Of a DNA stretch of 64,000 bases, positions 52,577-63,935 are shown in pieces. The notes under the pieces are model-generated. The model saw only the letters and a program-made list of their open reading frames with translations, was not told the DNA's origin and ran no database searches. This stretch comes from Candidatus Altimarinota bacterium (GTDB lineage: Bacteria > Patescibacteriota > Gracilibacteria > BD1-5 > UBA6164): assembly GCA_013368515.1 (NCBI GenBank), contig JABWCI010000002.1:113309-177308 (forward strand), written 5' to 3'. Numbering within the stretch: position 1 is the first letter of the stretch; the number at the start of each line of letters is the position of its first letter. The position numbers and the translations under genes are program-made.

Positions 52577-53650
52577 TTATCCAGAAATCTTATTATCATC
52601 TAATTCGTTTAGACTAGGTCTTTTATTTAATTCCTCACTAAATTCCTTTCTTATTTCAGCTAATATTTCTCTTGTATTTTCTACACTTTCAGTTGTTACA
52701 AGTCTTTTTCTATATTTTTTAACTCAAGGGAAGTTTTTTAAGTATTGAACTAGATGTTTTCTTATCTCTAAACTTCACTTTTTTTCTCATTTCGTTTCTA
52801 CTAGTTTTTCAGCATGAAATTCCATTGCTTCTAGTATTTCATCTAGAGTTGGATGATAAACTCCATCTATAAAATTTTCTCTTTTAACTCATGTTTTTAC
52901 TATAAAATCATCATCATTTATTTGATGTTCTCATATAAAACACCAAGGATTTCAAAAACTAGCTCTTCCAAGCATTATACCATCAAGTTCTTTTACTTTT
53001 TTCATTCAATCAGTATAGTTTATTATATCTCAATTACATATAACAGGTATAGAAACATGTTTTTTAAGTTCATAGATATTTGTGAAATCAGCATGTCCAG
53101 TATATGCTTGTTTTGCAGTTCTTCCATGAATAGTTACTAAACTTGCTCAAGCATTTTCAAGTCATTTTACAAAATTTATCAGATTTTGGTTTCAATCAAA
53201 ACTAAGTCTTGTCTTTACACTTATAGGTAAATGAGTAGCTTCATGCATATGTTTTACTATTTCAAATGCTGTTTGTTCATTTATAAGTAAACATGAACCA
53301 TGTCAGCTTCTAACTACTTTTTTAGCTGGACATCACATATTTATATCTATTCAAGCTATATTGTATTTACTTTCACTTATTATTTTTGCCGCTTTTGCAA
53401 AAATTTCAGGATCTTTTCAAAATATTTGGATAATAAGAGGATCTTCCATCTCAGTATGTGGTAAAACACTATCAGCTAAAAATCTAGAATGAATCAATCA
53501 ATCTGCACTATAAAACTCACTCACACAAAAAATATGAGGTGAAACTCTTTTCATTGCTTGTCTATAAGCACTATCTCAGTATCAGTCCATAGGAGCTAAA
53601 AATACCAGTTTTTTATTTTTCTCTAATTGTTTTTTCCAGAAATCTTTCAT
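52577..53650 (-). CDS. dus: tRNA-dihydrouridine synthase
   Basis: The 357-residue protein has the Dus TIM barrel: KLVFLAPMDGYGDSAYRQAM at the N-terminus with the FMN-binding segment, DPLIIQIFGKDPEIF near 71-85, INMGCPAKKVVRSGHGSCLL near 105-124 with the catalytic Cys in GCPA, SVKTRLSFDG near 144 and TIHGRTAKQAYTGHADFTNI near 173-192, then ICNGDI and IMLGRASFGNPWCF near 225-238. It reduces uridine to dihydrouridine in tRNA. The C-terminus has an extra 40 residues ending ELDDNKISG. The length is slightly greater than DusB. Confidence 0.94.
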
Positions 53651-53814
53651 TTTTTTATTTAATTTATTATTTGTTTTGCAGATTTTATTTAAAAATACTA
53701 AAAAAGCAAAAATATATTTTTAGGCTTTTTTAATTAAAAGTCAAGCTTTTATTTTTGTCATAATTGTATTTTATATGATATAATTTTTTTAGTTTATTAA
53801 TTTAACTTTTCTAT

Positions 53815-54324
53815 ATGGATTTAAATATGGTTTTGAAAGAAAAGAAGGAGAAAAATATTTTACTTAAGAAAAAATTGTTATTAACTTCAAAAAATAAAGC
53901 AATTTGATTAATTAAAATAAATAGTAAGACACTTATAAAAGAACTTAGAGATGCTTTAGTTGTTTTACCTTGTGATTTTGTTATAGAAGTAGAATGAGCA
54001 AATAATGAAAAATTGGCTGAAAATGTAGTAGCTATTTCGAAAGTTGATAATTCTCTTCTTATTGGATTTGATTTTTTAGTTTGTGATGATGATATAGATA
54101 ATTTAAATAGTTATTTTGAATTATGAATTACTCCTATTGTTTCTAATAAAAACCATTTAAGTTCTTTGTTAAAAGAATTTATCCCAGCTAAAAATGAATG
54201 AAATTCATATATATATTCTTCTTTAGATAAATGGTCTATCTTTTATGCTTTAGTTAGATATCTAGAAAATTATAAATTTCCATTTGATAATAAAAATCTA
54301 GTTAAAAATGTAGTTAATATATAA
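53815..54324 (+). CDS. Hypothetical protein (possible glycosyltransferase-like half)
   Basis: The 169-residue protein begins MDLNMVLKEKKEKNILLKKK, followed by a region with strand-helix alternation: DALVVLPCDFVIEVEGANNE (about 47-66), KVDNSLLIGFDFLVCDDDID and YFELGITPIVSNKNHLSSLL. The segment ELGITPIVS followed by GNSYIYSSLDKWSIFYALVR resembles the nucleotide-sugar-binding C-terminal half of GT-B glycosyltransferases, but the match is weak and no N-terminal domain exists. The function is unassigned. Confidence 0.5.
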
Positions 54325-54357
54325 AAAATCTTGTAAAATTTTACAAGATTTTTTTAT
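54323..54357 (+). terminator. Terminator after the 53815 gene
   Basis: AAAAAATCTTGTAAAA pairs with TTTTACAAGATTTTTTT. Confidence 0.95.
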
Positions 54358-54398
54358 TATGCTAAACTATCATAGTATTATTAATAATAATTAAAAAA

Positions 54399-54929
54399 AT
54401 GGGATTAAATGAAAGAGATATGACTACATGGTCTCCAGCTGATTGGGAAGCTTATTTAGATGAAACAGAGTGAAATATAGATAATGAGTTGTGATTTAAA
54501 AGAGAACCACTTAGATTTAGAAGAAAAACTTTAGATGTATTAGAATTTTCAAAATTAACTTATGAAATAGATAGTGATAAAAGAAAAATATTATTTTTTT
54601 ATGATTGAAAAGAAGTTTGAATCATATCGCCATGAATGTATAAATTTTGAAAAATAGTATCACACAACCATTTGTTAATTGAACTTGATAAAAAATATAG
54701 ATGAAAATGATTATGAAAAAAAATACTTGAGATATATAAACAAAATTTTTGACTACCAAGTGAAGAATATACAAGAAAGTTAAATATATATCATTTTTTT
54801 ATTTCAGTTTGATATGTTCCTGTATCTATTTTAAATGATGCAACATGAGAAGAAAATGATTTTGATGAGACAGAAGATTTATGAAAAATAGGTCATTGAT
54901 ATAGTTGTAGATTTGAATATATGTGATAA
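54399..54929 (+). CDS. GNAT-like acetyltransferase
   Basis: The 176-residue protein has the acetyl-CoA-binding GNAT motif LIELDKKYRGKGLGKKILE near 89-107 (R/Q-x-x-G-x-G, both Gly needing TGA or GGN). Flanking strands include IDSDKRKILFFYDGKEVGII. The C-terminus has a strand FISVGYVPVSI typical of motif B. The acceptor is unknown. It is upstream of topA by 72 bases with a terminator between. Confidence 0.75.
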
Positions 54930-54966
54930 TAAAAAATTTTCTTTTGACTTAAATATAAAAAAGATT

Positions 54967-55000
54967 AAAAAGTTAGTTAGTAATTTTCTAACTTTTTTTT
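54967..55000 (+). terminator. Terminator just before topA
   Basis: AAAAGTTAG pairs with CTAACTTTTTTTT around TTAGTAATTTT. It ends right at the topA start codon, so topA must have a promoter upstream of or within it, or read through. Confidence 0.8.
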
Positions 55001-57289
55001 ATGGCTAAGAATCTAGTTATAGTTGAGTCTCCTGCAAAATGAAAAACAATTGAAAAGTTTTTATGACCTGATTACAAGGTTGTTGCTTCTATGTGACATA
55101 TCAGAGATTTACCTGTAAAAACTTTATGAATAGATATAGAAAATGGTTTTACTCCTGATTATGGGATTACAGATGAAAAGAAAAAAACTGTTGATAGTCT
55201 AAAAAAACTTGCTAAAGAATGTGGTGAAGTTTGGATAGCAACCGATGAGGATCGTGAATGAGAAGCTATTGGATGGCATCTTTGTCATACTTTAAATGTA
55301 AATCCAGCAACAACTAAAAGAATTGTATTTCATGAAATCACAAAAAAAGCTATAACACATGCTATAGAAAATCCTAGAACAATAGATTTAAATTTAGTTG
55401 ATGCTCAACAAGCTAGAAGGATATTGGATAGACTCGTTTGATATAAAGTAAGTCCTGTATTATGGAAAAAAATAAGAAAATGATTATCGGCAGGTAGAGT
55501 TCAATCTGTTGCAGTAAAATTGATAGTAGAAAAAGAAAGAGAAATAAATGCTTTTAAACCAGAAGAATCTTGGAAAATAAGTGTAGAATTATCTTATGGT
55601 AATTTTAAATTTGTATCAGTATTATCAAAAGTTGCTTGAAAAGTTAAAACTTTTAAATCAAAAGGTGAAGTTGAAAAATTACTTTCAGTTCTTTATGATG
55701 ATTTGAGTTTAATTAAAGAATCAAAAAATAAAAAAGACAATTTAGAATTATCTATATTAGGAGATATAGAATTTGTTTTGGTTGATAGTGTAAAAAAGGA
55801 TAGTAAAAGAACTCCATGAGCTCCTTTTACAACTTCTACACTTCAACAAGAAGCATCTAGAAAATTTGGTTTTTGAGTAAAACAAACTATGATGATTGCA
55901 CAAAAACTTTATGAAGGTATGGATTTATGAAACAATGAAAGACAAGGTTTGATTACTTATATGAGAACTGATAGTTTAAATTTATCTGACCTTGCAAAAA
56001 CTCAAGCAAAAGAAGTGATAGAAAAAGATTTTTGAAAGAAATATCATAAAGATAGGGATTATAAAACAAAGTCAGCATGAGCACAAGAAGCTCATGAGGC
56101 TATTAGACCTACTGATCTTACTAGAACTCCTGAAAGTTTAGCATCAGTTTTAGATGCTACTCAATTAAAATTATATACTCTTATTTGGAAAAGAACCTTA
56201 GCTAGTCAGATGAGTGATGCTGTTGTTGAAGTAACTACATTTTCGTTTTCTCCTACAAAAGCACAGAATCAACTATGGATAACAAAATGAGAGGTTATAA
56301 AATTTGATTGATTTATGAAACTTTACATTGAATCAAGTGATGATGAAAATGAGGAAAATGAAGAAGATTGAGCTGTTTTACCTGATATAGAATTGTGAGA
56401 AAAACTTATTTGAAAAGGTATCACTTGAACTCAAAATTTTTCAAGACCACCAGCTCGTTATACTGAAGCTTCTCTTGTAAAAAAATTGGAATGAGAGGGG
56501 ATAGGTAGACCTTCTACTTATGCTCCAACTATTTCAACTATAATTGATAGATGATACATAGAAAAAGTAAATAAAAAATATCTTGCTCCAACTGAAATTG
56601 CTTATACTGTAAATGACTTCTTGCAAGAATATTTTAAAGATATGATGGATTATAAATTTACATCAAAAGTAGAATCAGAGTTCGATGATATAGCTACATG
56701 AAAAGAAACTTACGTTTCTATGCTTGATAGATTTTGGAATAATAGTTTAAAAAAAGATCTAGAACATGCAGGTGATAATGCAGAAAAAGTAATAGAAAAA
56801 GTATGAAAAGCTTGTCCTAAATGTAATGGTGAACTTATATATAGACATAGTAAAAGTGGTAAATTTATATGATGTAGTGCTTATCCTGAGTGTGATTATA
56901 TAGAACAACCAAAAGAAGAAACAGATAAGTTGGAATCTCTTAGGCAAAAATATGAATGAAAACCATGTCCTGATGGTATAGAATGAACTATAGTAGTAAA
57001 AACTGGTAGATTTGGACCATTTCTAGCTAGTAGTGAATATCCAAAAGTAAAATGGATAGGTAAGATAAAAGATGATAAGGAAGATCTTCTTGAGGAAATA
57101 TTGAAAGAAAAATGACTTTTAGTTGATGAGGATACTGGAGAAGAATTAGTTATTAAAAATAGTAAAAGATGACAATTTTTAGCAGCTAAAAATTATCCTG
57201 CAGTTAAGATTGCAAAAAATATACCAAAAGATGTTTGGGATGAATTAAATAAAAGAATTTGAGAAAAAGCTGAAAAAGAAGAAGTATAA
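55001..57289 (+). CDS. topA: DNA topoisomerase I
   Basis: The 762-residue protein has the TOPRIM domain ([19 protein letters not shown] at the N-terminus; [16 protein letters not shown] near 79-94 with the acidic residues). The active-site Tyr is Y320 in [30 protein letters not shown] and [20 protein letters not shown] follow. One clear C-terminal Zn ribbon ([20 protein letters not shown], then CSAYPEC) lies near 607-634, and a degenerate one follows ([20 protein letters not shown]). It relaxes negative supercoils. The start directly follows a terminator stem. Confidence 0.97.
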
Positions 57290-57305
57290 ACTTCTTCTTT
57301 TTTTG
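57272..57305 (+). terminator. Terminator after topA
   Basis: AAAAAGAAGAAGT pairs with ACTTCTTCTTTTTTT around ATAA, with the stop codon in the loop. Confidence 0.93.
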
Positions 57306-57358
57306 ACATAAAATTTAATATATGATTTAATATATTATATATAATTAATCATATATTT

Positions 57359-57574
57359 ATGAAACTTCTAAAAAAGCTAAAAAAATCTGTAAAAAAATGC
57401 AAATTATTAAAACCGCAATATACTAGGTGGAGTATAGTTTTGTTGTTATCAATTGTAGTTTGATTAAAAATTATAGAATCAACATCAAATGAATTATATA
57501 GTTTGATACTTACTAATCCAGAAATATCAGAATTTACAAAAATACAAGATAGTGCATATTTGTTTTTTATGTAA
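57359..57574 (+). CDS. Small membrane protein
   Basis: The 71-residue protein has a basic N-terminus (MKLLKKLKKSVKKCKLLK) and one membrane helix near 25-38 (SIVVGLKI in the centre). It ends SAYLFFM. No family is recognised. It is transcribed alone, between two terminators. Confidence 0.6.
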
Positions 57575-57593
57575 TTTTTAAACTAAATTTTGA

Positions 57594-57637
57594 AAAAATA
57601 AGCTTGTTTATATAATACAAACAAGCTTATTTTTTAA
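57594..57637 (+). terminator. Terminator after the small membrane gene
   Basis: AAAATAAGCTTGTTT pairs with AAACAAGCTTATTTTTT around ATATAATAC. Confidence 0.95.
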
Positions 57638-57653
57638 TTTTAAAAATAGTAAT

Positions 57654-57689
57654 ATGACAACATATTATTTAAGTGTACGAGTCCTTTAA
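57654..57689 (+). promoter_or_regulatory. Possible leader peptide before valS
   Basis: An 11-codon frame (MTTYYLSVRVL, then TAA) lies 48 bases before valS. It contains two Val codons, which could link valS expression to valine supply. No clear terminator hairpin follows, and it uses CGA, a very rare codon in this kind of genome, so it may be chance. Confidence 0.2.
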
Positions 57690-57736
57690 ATTTACTAACA
57701 AGCAATTAAATAAATTTAATAATTAACTTAAACACT

Positions 57737-60421
57737 ATGACAAATATAAATGAATTCCCAAAAAAATATGATCCTAAAAGTTTTGAAGATAAATTATATA
57801 AAACTTGGGAATCTGAAGGATGTTTTTTACCTAAACCATCAAAAACAGGACAAAATTTTTATATACCTATGCCACCTCCAAATGTAACTTCAAAATTACA
57901 TGTATGACATTCTGTTATGCTTACTTTGGAAGATATAATGACAAGATATCACAGAATGAAAGGTGATAGTACTCTTTTATTACCATGAACTGATCATGCT
58001 GGTATATCAACTCAAGTAAAAGTAGAAGAAAAATTGGCAAAAGAAGGTAAATCTAAGCATAATATTTCAAGAGAAGAATTTTTATCTGAATGTTTTGATT
58101 GGACTAAAAAATATGGTTGAGAAATACAAAGTCAATTTAGAAAAATGGGTACAAGTTGTGACTGGTCAAAAGAAAAGTTTACAATGGATCCAGATATGAA
58201 TGAAAAAGTAAATAAAGCATTTGTAGATTTATATAACAAATGACTTATTTATAAATGAGAATATATGGTAAATTATGATCCTGTTTTAGATACTGTAGTG
58301 TCTGATCAAGAAGTAATTTATAAAGAAGAAAAATGAACATTATATCATATAACTTATTTTGTTTCTGGAAGTGATAATGAGATAATTGTAGCAACTACAA
58401 GACCAGAAACACTACTTTGAGATGTTGCTGTTGCAGTTCATCCAAAAGATAAAAGATATAAAAAATTACTTAAAGCAGGTAAAAAACTTATATTGCCAAT
58501 AGTAAATAAAGAAATCCCTTTAGTTGCAGATGAAATGGTAGATATGGAATTTTGAACTGGTGCGGTAAAAATAACTCCAGCTCATGATCCAAATGATTTT
58601 GAAGTAGCAAAAAGACACGATTTACCTTTAAATAGAGTTGTTCTTGGTAAAGATTGAAAAATGACAGAAGTTTCAGGTATATTTGCTGGTCAAGATTTTA
58701 TGACTGCTAGAGCAAATATAGTAGAGCTTTTAAAATCAAAATGAAATTTAGTAAAAATCGAAGAACATACTTCTAAAGTTGGTTATGGAGAAAGAAGTCA
58801 TGCAAAAATTGAAACTATTATTTCAAAACAATGGTTTGTAAAAATAGAACCTATTGCAAAAAAAGTTATTGCATGATACAAGAAAAAAGATTTTGAAATA
58901 GTTCCAAAAAGATTTAACAAGACATTTGAAGATTGGATTTATAATTTAAGAGATTGGTGTATATCAAGACAACTTATTTGGTGACATCAAATTCCAGTTT
59001 GGTATGGTTCTGATTGAGAAATGTTTTGTGCTGAAAATGAAGAAATAGCTTATCAAAAAGCAAAAGCTCATTATAAAAATGATGCAATTGTTCTTACAAG
59101 AGATAAGGATGCACTAGATACTTGGTTTTCTTCTGCTTTATGGCCATTTGCAGTTCTAGATTACAATATGGATGATATATCAAATCAAAACTCACTAGTA
59201 AAACAATTTTATCCAGCAAGTGTTTTGGAAACATGACATGATATCATATTTTTCTGGGTAATTAGAATGCTATTATTTTGATATGAATTTACAGATCAAA
59301 CTCCATTTAAAACCATTTATTTACACTGACTTGTTAGGGATAAATTGGGTAGAAAAATGAGTAAATCTTTATGAAATGGTACTGATCCAATTGATATGAT
59401 TGAAAAATATGGTACTGATGCTTTGAGATTAACTCTTTCTATTTGAAATACACCTTGAAATGATTTAAAATTTGATGAAGAAAATGTAGAAAATAACATG
59501 TTTTTTATAAACAAATTATGGAATGCTTCTAGATTTGTTGCTTCAAATTTGAGTTCTATTGAAACTGATATAGATTCTTTAGAAGAAACTTTGATAAAAA
59601 ATTATGATTCACTTATGTTTCATGAAAAATGGATTTTATCAAGAGTTAGATATCTTTCAGATTTAGTTACTGACTCAATGGAAAGTTTTGATTTTTCAGA
59701 TGCATGACAAGAACTTCAAACATTTACAAAAAATGAATTTTGTGATTATTATATAGAAGAATTTAAATTAACTAAAGAAAAATCAAAATTTGGAGATAAA
59801 GTTATAACTTATGTATTAAATATCTTACTTAAACTTTTACATCCATATATACCATTTGTTACTGAAGAAATATATTATAGATTATGATTTTCTTGAAAAT
59901 TGATAGATGCTTCTTGGTGAAAAGTAAGTATTTCTAGAGATGAAAATCTAGAGAAAGATAATGCACTTGTGTTTGATGTAATAAGAGAAATAAGAGCAAT
60001 TAGAGCTGACAATAATATATTACCTAGTAAAACAATTTGATTAAAAATCTATGCAAAATTGAGAAATAAAGAAATACTTTCAGAAGTATTGGAACTTATA
60101 GCTTGAATAGTAAAAGCAGATAGTTTTGAAATGGTTGATAAAAAACCAGCCTGAGATAATTTTGCTTTTTGAGTAATAAAAGCGTGAGTAGAAGTTTATG
60201 TTGATACTTCAAATGCTTTAGATGTAGATAAGGAAATAGAAAGAATTAAGCTTCAAATAGATGATACGAAAGAATATATTGCTATTTTAGATAAGAAACT
60301 TTTAAATGAAACATTTATAAGTAAAGCTCCAGAAAAACTAGTAAGAGCTGAAATGGAGAAAAAAGAGCAAGCACTTGATAAGCTTAGAAAATTGGAAGAT
60401 AAACTTGGTAAATTAAAATAA
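57737..60421 (+). CDS. valS: Valyl-tRNA synthetase
   Basis: The 894-residue protein has the class I motifs. The HIGH box is HVGHSV in [17 protein letters not shown] near 47-63. The KMSKS box is [11 protein letters not shown] near 536-546. The editing domain has [19 protein letters not shown] near 215-233 and [19 protein letters not shown] near 277-295. The anticodon-binding domain and a C-terminal coiled arm ([20 protein letters not shown] near 835) complete it. It charges tRNA-Val. The conserved residues and length are normal. Confidence 0.97.
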
Positions 60422-60456
60422 AAAAATGAAAAGAATTAATTCTTTTCATTTTTTTA
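60421..60456 (+). terminator. Terminator after valS
   Basis: AAAAAATGAAAAGAATT pairs with AATTCTTTTCATTTTTTT. Confidence 0.96.
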
Positions 60457-60522
60457 TTTTTTTATTTGATTAAATAGATAATATTATTATATTTATTTTA
60501 GTTATATATTTTAGTTTTTCCT

Positions 60523-60813
60523 ATGAAAAAATTATTTACAATATTTGTTTTAATTTCTTGTTTTTTTCCTATAGTAAATGCAGATTATACTAGAGATAGT
60601 ATAAGCAGTTTTGTAAATAGTGTTTCTCTATCAGAAATAGATAGTATAGAAGATAAAAAACTTAGATTTTGTGAAAAAACTTTTTTAAAAGCATATATGA
60701 GAAGAGAATTTAGTGAAAAGGAAAATATGATTTGTAGAGATATTTTTGCTCAAAAAATAGAAGCACAAATGAATTATATGAGATCAGTTTTTGATGATAG
60801 AGATTTATATTAA
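60523..60813 (+). CDS. Small secreted protein
   Basis: The 96-residue protein has a signal peptide (MKKLFTIFVLISCFFPIVNA). The mature part is helical and has two Cys (FCEKTF and MICRDIF) that could form a disulfide. It has no Gly codon at all. No family is recognised. It stands alone before a terminator. Confidence 0.65.
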   Translation: MKKLFTIFVLISCFFPIVNADYTRDSISSFVNSVSLSEIDSIEDKKLRFCEKTFLKAYMRREFSEKENMICRDIFAQKIEAQMNYMRSVFDDRDLY

Positions 60814-60847
60814 AATAATTTAGAGTTTAACTCTAAATTATTTTTTT
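60813..60847 (+). terminator. Terminator after the small secreted gene
   Basis: AAAATAATTTAGAGTT pairs with AACTCTAAATTATTTTT. Confidence 0.95.
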
Positions 60848-60902
60848 GAAAAAATGATTTTGTTCATATAATTAGCAAAATTTTAAAAATAATTAGAAAA
60901 AT

Positions 60903-61988
60903 ATGAAAATAGGAATTGTTTGATTACCAAATGTATGAAAATCAACTTTATTTAATGCTCTTACAAAAAATTATAGTGCAGATGCTCAAAATTTTCCATT
61001 TTGTACTATAGAGCCAAATGTATGAATAGTTAATGTAAATGATGAAAGACTTGAAAAAATAAGAGTTGCAGTTAATTGACAAGCAGTTATTCCAGCAACA
61101 TGTGAATTTATAGATATTGCTTGAATAGTAAAATGAGCTAGTGCATGAGAAGGTTTGTGAAATAAATTTTTAGCAAATATAAGAGAAGCTGATGCTATAC
61201 TTCAAGTTGTTAGAGTTTTTAATAATGATGATATAATTCATGTTCATGGTAAGGTTGATCCAAAAAGTGATATAGAAATTATAAATGCTGAACTTATTTT
61301 AGCTGATATTGAAACAGTTACAAAAAGAATTGCAAGTGACGGTAGAAAAGCAAAAAGTGATAAAGATATTGCTTTTACAGTTGAAGTTTATAATAAAGTA
61401 CTTGAGAGTCTAAATAGTTGAACTTTAGTTACAAATATGTGATTAAATGAAGAAGAACTTAAAGCTATAAAAGATTTACATCTTTTAACAAATAAAGAAT
61501 TTGTCTATGCTTGTAATGTTTCAGAAGATATGATGGATACAACAGAAGAAGAATTAAAAAGAATTTTATGACTTGAAAATACAAAAAATAGAGTAGTTGC
61601 AATTTGTGCAAAACTTGAATCAGATATGATAGAAATGTCAGCAGAAGAAAAAACAGAATTTTTAACTGAAATGTGATTAAAAACAACAGGTTTAGATGAT
61701 TTGATAAAAACAAGTTATGAAGCACTAGGACTTATGTATTATTTTACAGCTTGAGAAAAAGAGGTAAGAGCTTGGACTATTAAAGCCGGAGATTCCGCAC
61801 CAAAAGCTGCGTGAGTTATACATACAGATTTTGAAAAGTGATTTATCAAAGCAGATGTTGTTTCTTGGGAAGATATAGTTTCATATAATGGTTGGTCAAA
61901 AGCTCGTGAAGCTTGAAGAGTTGCATTACAATGAAAAGATTATATAGTAAAAGATTGAGATGTTATGTTGTTTAAATTCAATAATTAA
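60903..61988 (+). CDS. ychF: Ribosome-binding ATPase YchF
   Basis: The 361-residue protein has the OBG-type P-loop IGIVGLPNVGKSTLFNALT near 3-21 (Gly as TGA and GGA), EPNVGIV and the G3 segment FIDIAGIVKGASAGEGLGNK near 66-85. It has the YchF version of G4 (CNVSED near 200) and the C-terminal TGS domain (AGEKEVRAWTIKAGDSAPKA near 281-300, then GVIHTDFEKGFIKADV). It ends DGDVMLFKFNN. It binds ribosomes and prefers ATP to GTP. The length is typical. Confidence 0.97.
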
Positions 61989-62021
61989 AAAAATAAAAGA
62001 CTATTTAGTCTTTTATTTTTT
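61987..62021. terminator. Bidirectional terminator
   Basis: AAAAAATAAAAGACTA pairs with TAGTCTTTTATTTTTT around TT. It serves ychF and the minus-strand methyltransferase. Confidence 0.94.
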
Positions 62022-62961
62022 TAAATTTTGCTATAAAAAATCATTCACTTTCATCACTTGGTAATATTCTAATAGTATTTTTAACTTCATTTTTAAAACT
62101 AGTTTCTCATACTTTTGTTACTCAATTACGGGCAAAATTATAATTTATATTTATATCTTCTAATTTTATATTTGGGAAATTACACAAGATCATATGACAT
62201 ATAGCTTCATTTTCTTCGTGAGAAATAGTACAAGTACTATATGCCAATTCTCATCAAACTTTCAGTAGAGGAATTATACTTTGGATTATTTCTTTTTGAA
62301 GTTTATAATTTTTTTTAACTATATCTTGTGACCAATATGCATAACTTCTTTCATTGTTTAAATTAAATTTTCACTCTGCACTACAAGGTAGATCAGCTAT
62401 TATCTTATCAAAATAATTTAAATATTCGGGAAATGATTTTCCTATATTTCTAGCATCATTTTTAATTACTTTAACATTTTTACATCATTGTCTATTTATA
62501 GTAAATCTAAGTTTATCTATTCTTATAGCATTGTTATCATTTGCAATTATCTCTCAAGAATTTTTTAAAATTGCACTTGCTTGAGATGTTTTTCAACCAG
62601 GAGCTGCAGTTATATCAAGAATCTTATCATTTTCATTTATATCAAGTATTTCTACTGGTATTTGACTAGATAAAGATTGTAAATAAATATGACCATTTTT
62701 AAAAATGTCTAGTTCCCATAGATCAGATTCTTTAGCATCTTCTAAGATATAAGCATTTTTCAAAAACCCTACCTTTTTAAAATTTATCTTATTTTCTTTA
62801 AGTATTTTTTCTATTTCTGAATTACTACTTTTTAGAGTATTTACTCTAAAAGTAGTTTTTCTTTTATTTACACTAAATCATTTTTCAATTATTTTTATAT
62901 CAGAAGGAGAATATATTTTTTCTAATTTTTCAATAAATTCTTTTTTTAATGTTTTTCTCAT
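62005..62961 (-). CDS. RNA m5C methyltransferase (RsmB/NOP2 family)
   Basis: The 318-residue protein has the NOL1/NOP2/Sun pattern: ILDITAAPGGKTSQASAIL near 112-130 (SAM binding), IIANDNNAIRIDKLRF near 136-151, IADLPCSAEGKFNL near 187-200 with the first catalytic-loop Cys, and ELAYSTCTISHEENEAI near 237-253 with the nucleophilic Cys. It methylates C5 of cytosine in rRNA or tRNA. It lacks the large N-terminal domain of RsmB, so it could be an RsmF- or TrmU-like member. The target is unknown. Confidence 0.9.
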
Positions 62962-62980
62962 TTTTTTTTTGTTTAATTTT

Positions 62981-63802
62981 TTAAAGAGGAGATTTAATAT
63001 TTTTTATATTACTACTCATAACTTTTGTATAAATTTGTGTTGTTTTTATACTAGCATGTCAAAGTAAATCTTGAATATATCTTATATCTGTTCAGTTTTC
63101 AAGTAAATGAGTTGCAAAACTATGACGAAGCGAATGAAAAGTTGCTTCTTTTTTGATTCAGGATTTTTTTAGTGCTTCGCTAAATATTTTTTGTAATGTT
63201 CTTGTTGTAAGTTTTCAACCTCTCTCACTTTCTATAATGTAATCATTTTTGTCTTTATATAAAATAATCTTAGATATGTCTTGGATTAATTTTTCTGATA
63301 AAATAGTAATTCTATCTTTATTTCACTTAGCTCATTTTATATGAATAGATTTATTTTCTATATCAATATCTGTAACTTTTAAATCAATAACTTCTGAAAC
63401 TCTTAATCAACTTCAATATGCTAATTTTAAAATAAGTTTATGTTTTATATTATATGTTTTTTCTATTAATATTAAAATTTCATTTTTAGTTAATACTATT
63501 GGAAGTTTTTTTGCTTCATGAGATAATTTTATATCAAAATCTAAGTTTATCTTTAATACATCTTTTGTAAAAAATTTTATTGCTTCTTTGTAGATATTTA
63601 TTGTTTTAGGAGCTTTCTTTTTTTCTTGTAAATGAATTATAAAATCTATGATAGTTTCTTTTGAAATTTTTGAAATATCATATTTTATATATTTAAGAAA
63701 AAAACTAGTACATGTTGTATAAGTTTCAATTGTCTTTGATGAATAATTTCTATATTTTAGTTCTCTTTCAAGTTTCAATAAATAATCTTGATTAATATCC
63801 AT
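62981..63802 (-). CDS. xerD: Tyrosine recombinase (XerC/XerD-like)
   Basis: The 273-residue protein has an N-terminal SAM-like core-binding domain (KYRNYSSKTIETYTTCTSFF) and a catalytic domain with the five conserved residues: Arg in AYGSGLRVSEVIDL near 127-140, the Lys in IKGAKGNKDRITIL near 156, HSLRHSFATHLLENG near 221-235 (His and Arg), LGHASIKTTQIYT near 245-257 (His and the Tyr nucleophile). It probably resolves chromosome dimers at dif. The standard single-gene length and the absence of a second Xer here leave open which role it has. Confidence 0.92.
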
Positions 63803-63850
63803 AATAATTATAATAAAAAGTAATAACTATTTTAATGTAATTTGGTTCGT

Positions 63851-63875
63851 ATTTTATTCTATTTTAGAATAAAAG
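63851..63875. terminator. Hairpin upstream of the last gene
   Basis: TTTTATTCTA pairs with TAGAATAAAA around TTT. It lies between the Xer start and the start of the next gene, so it may be a promoter-region operator or a terminator. Confidence 0.5.
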
Positions 63876-63935
63876 CAAATTAATTATTCGCATATAAATT
63901 AGTTAGGCTAAATTAAAAATAATGTTTTTAAAAAT

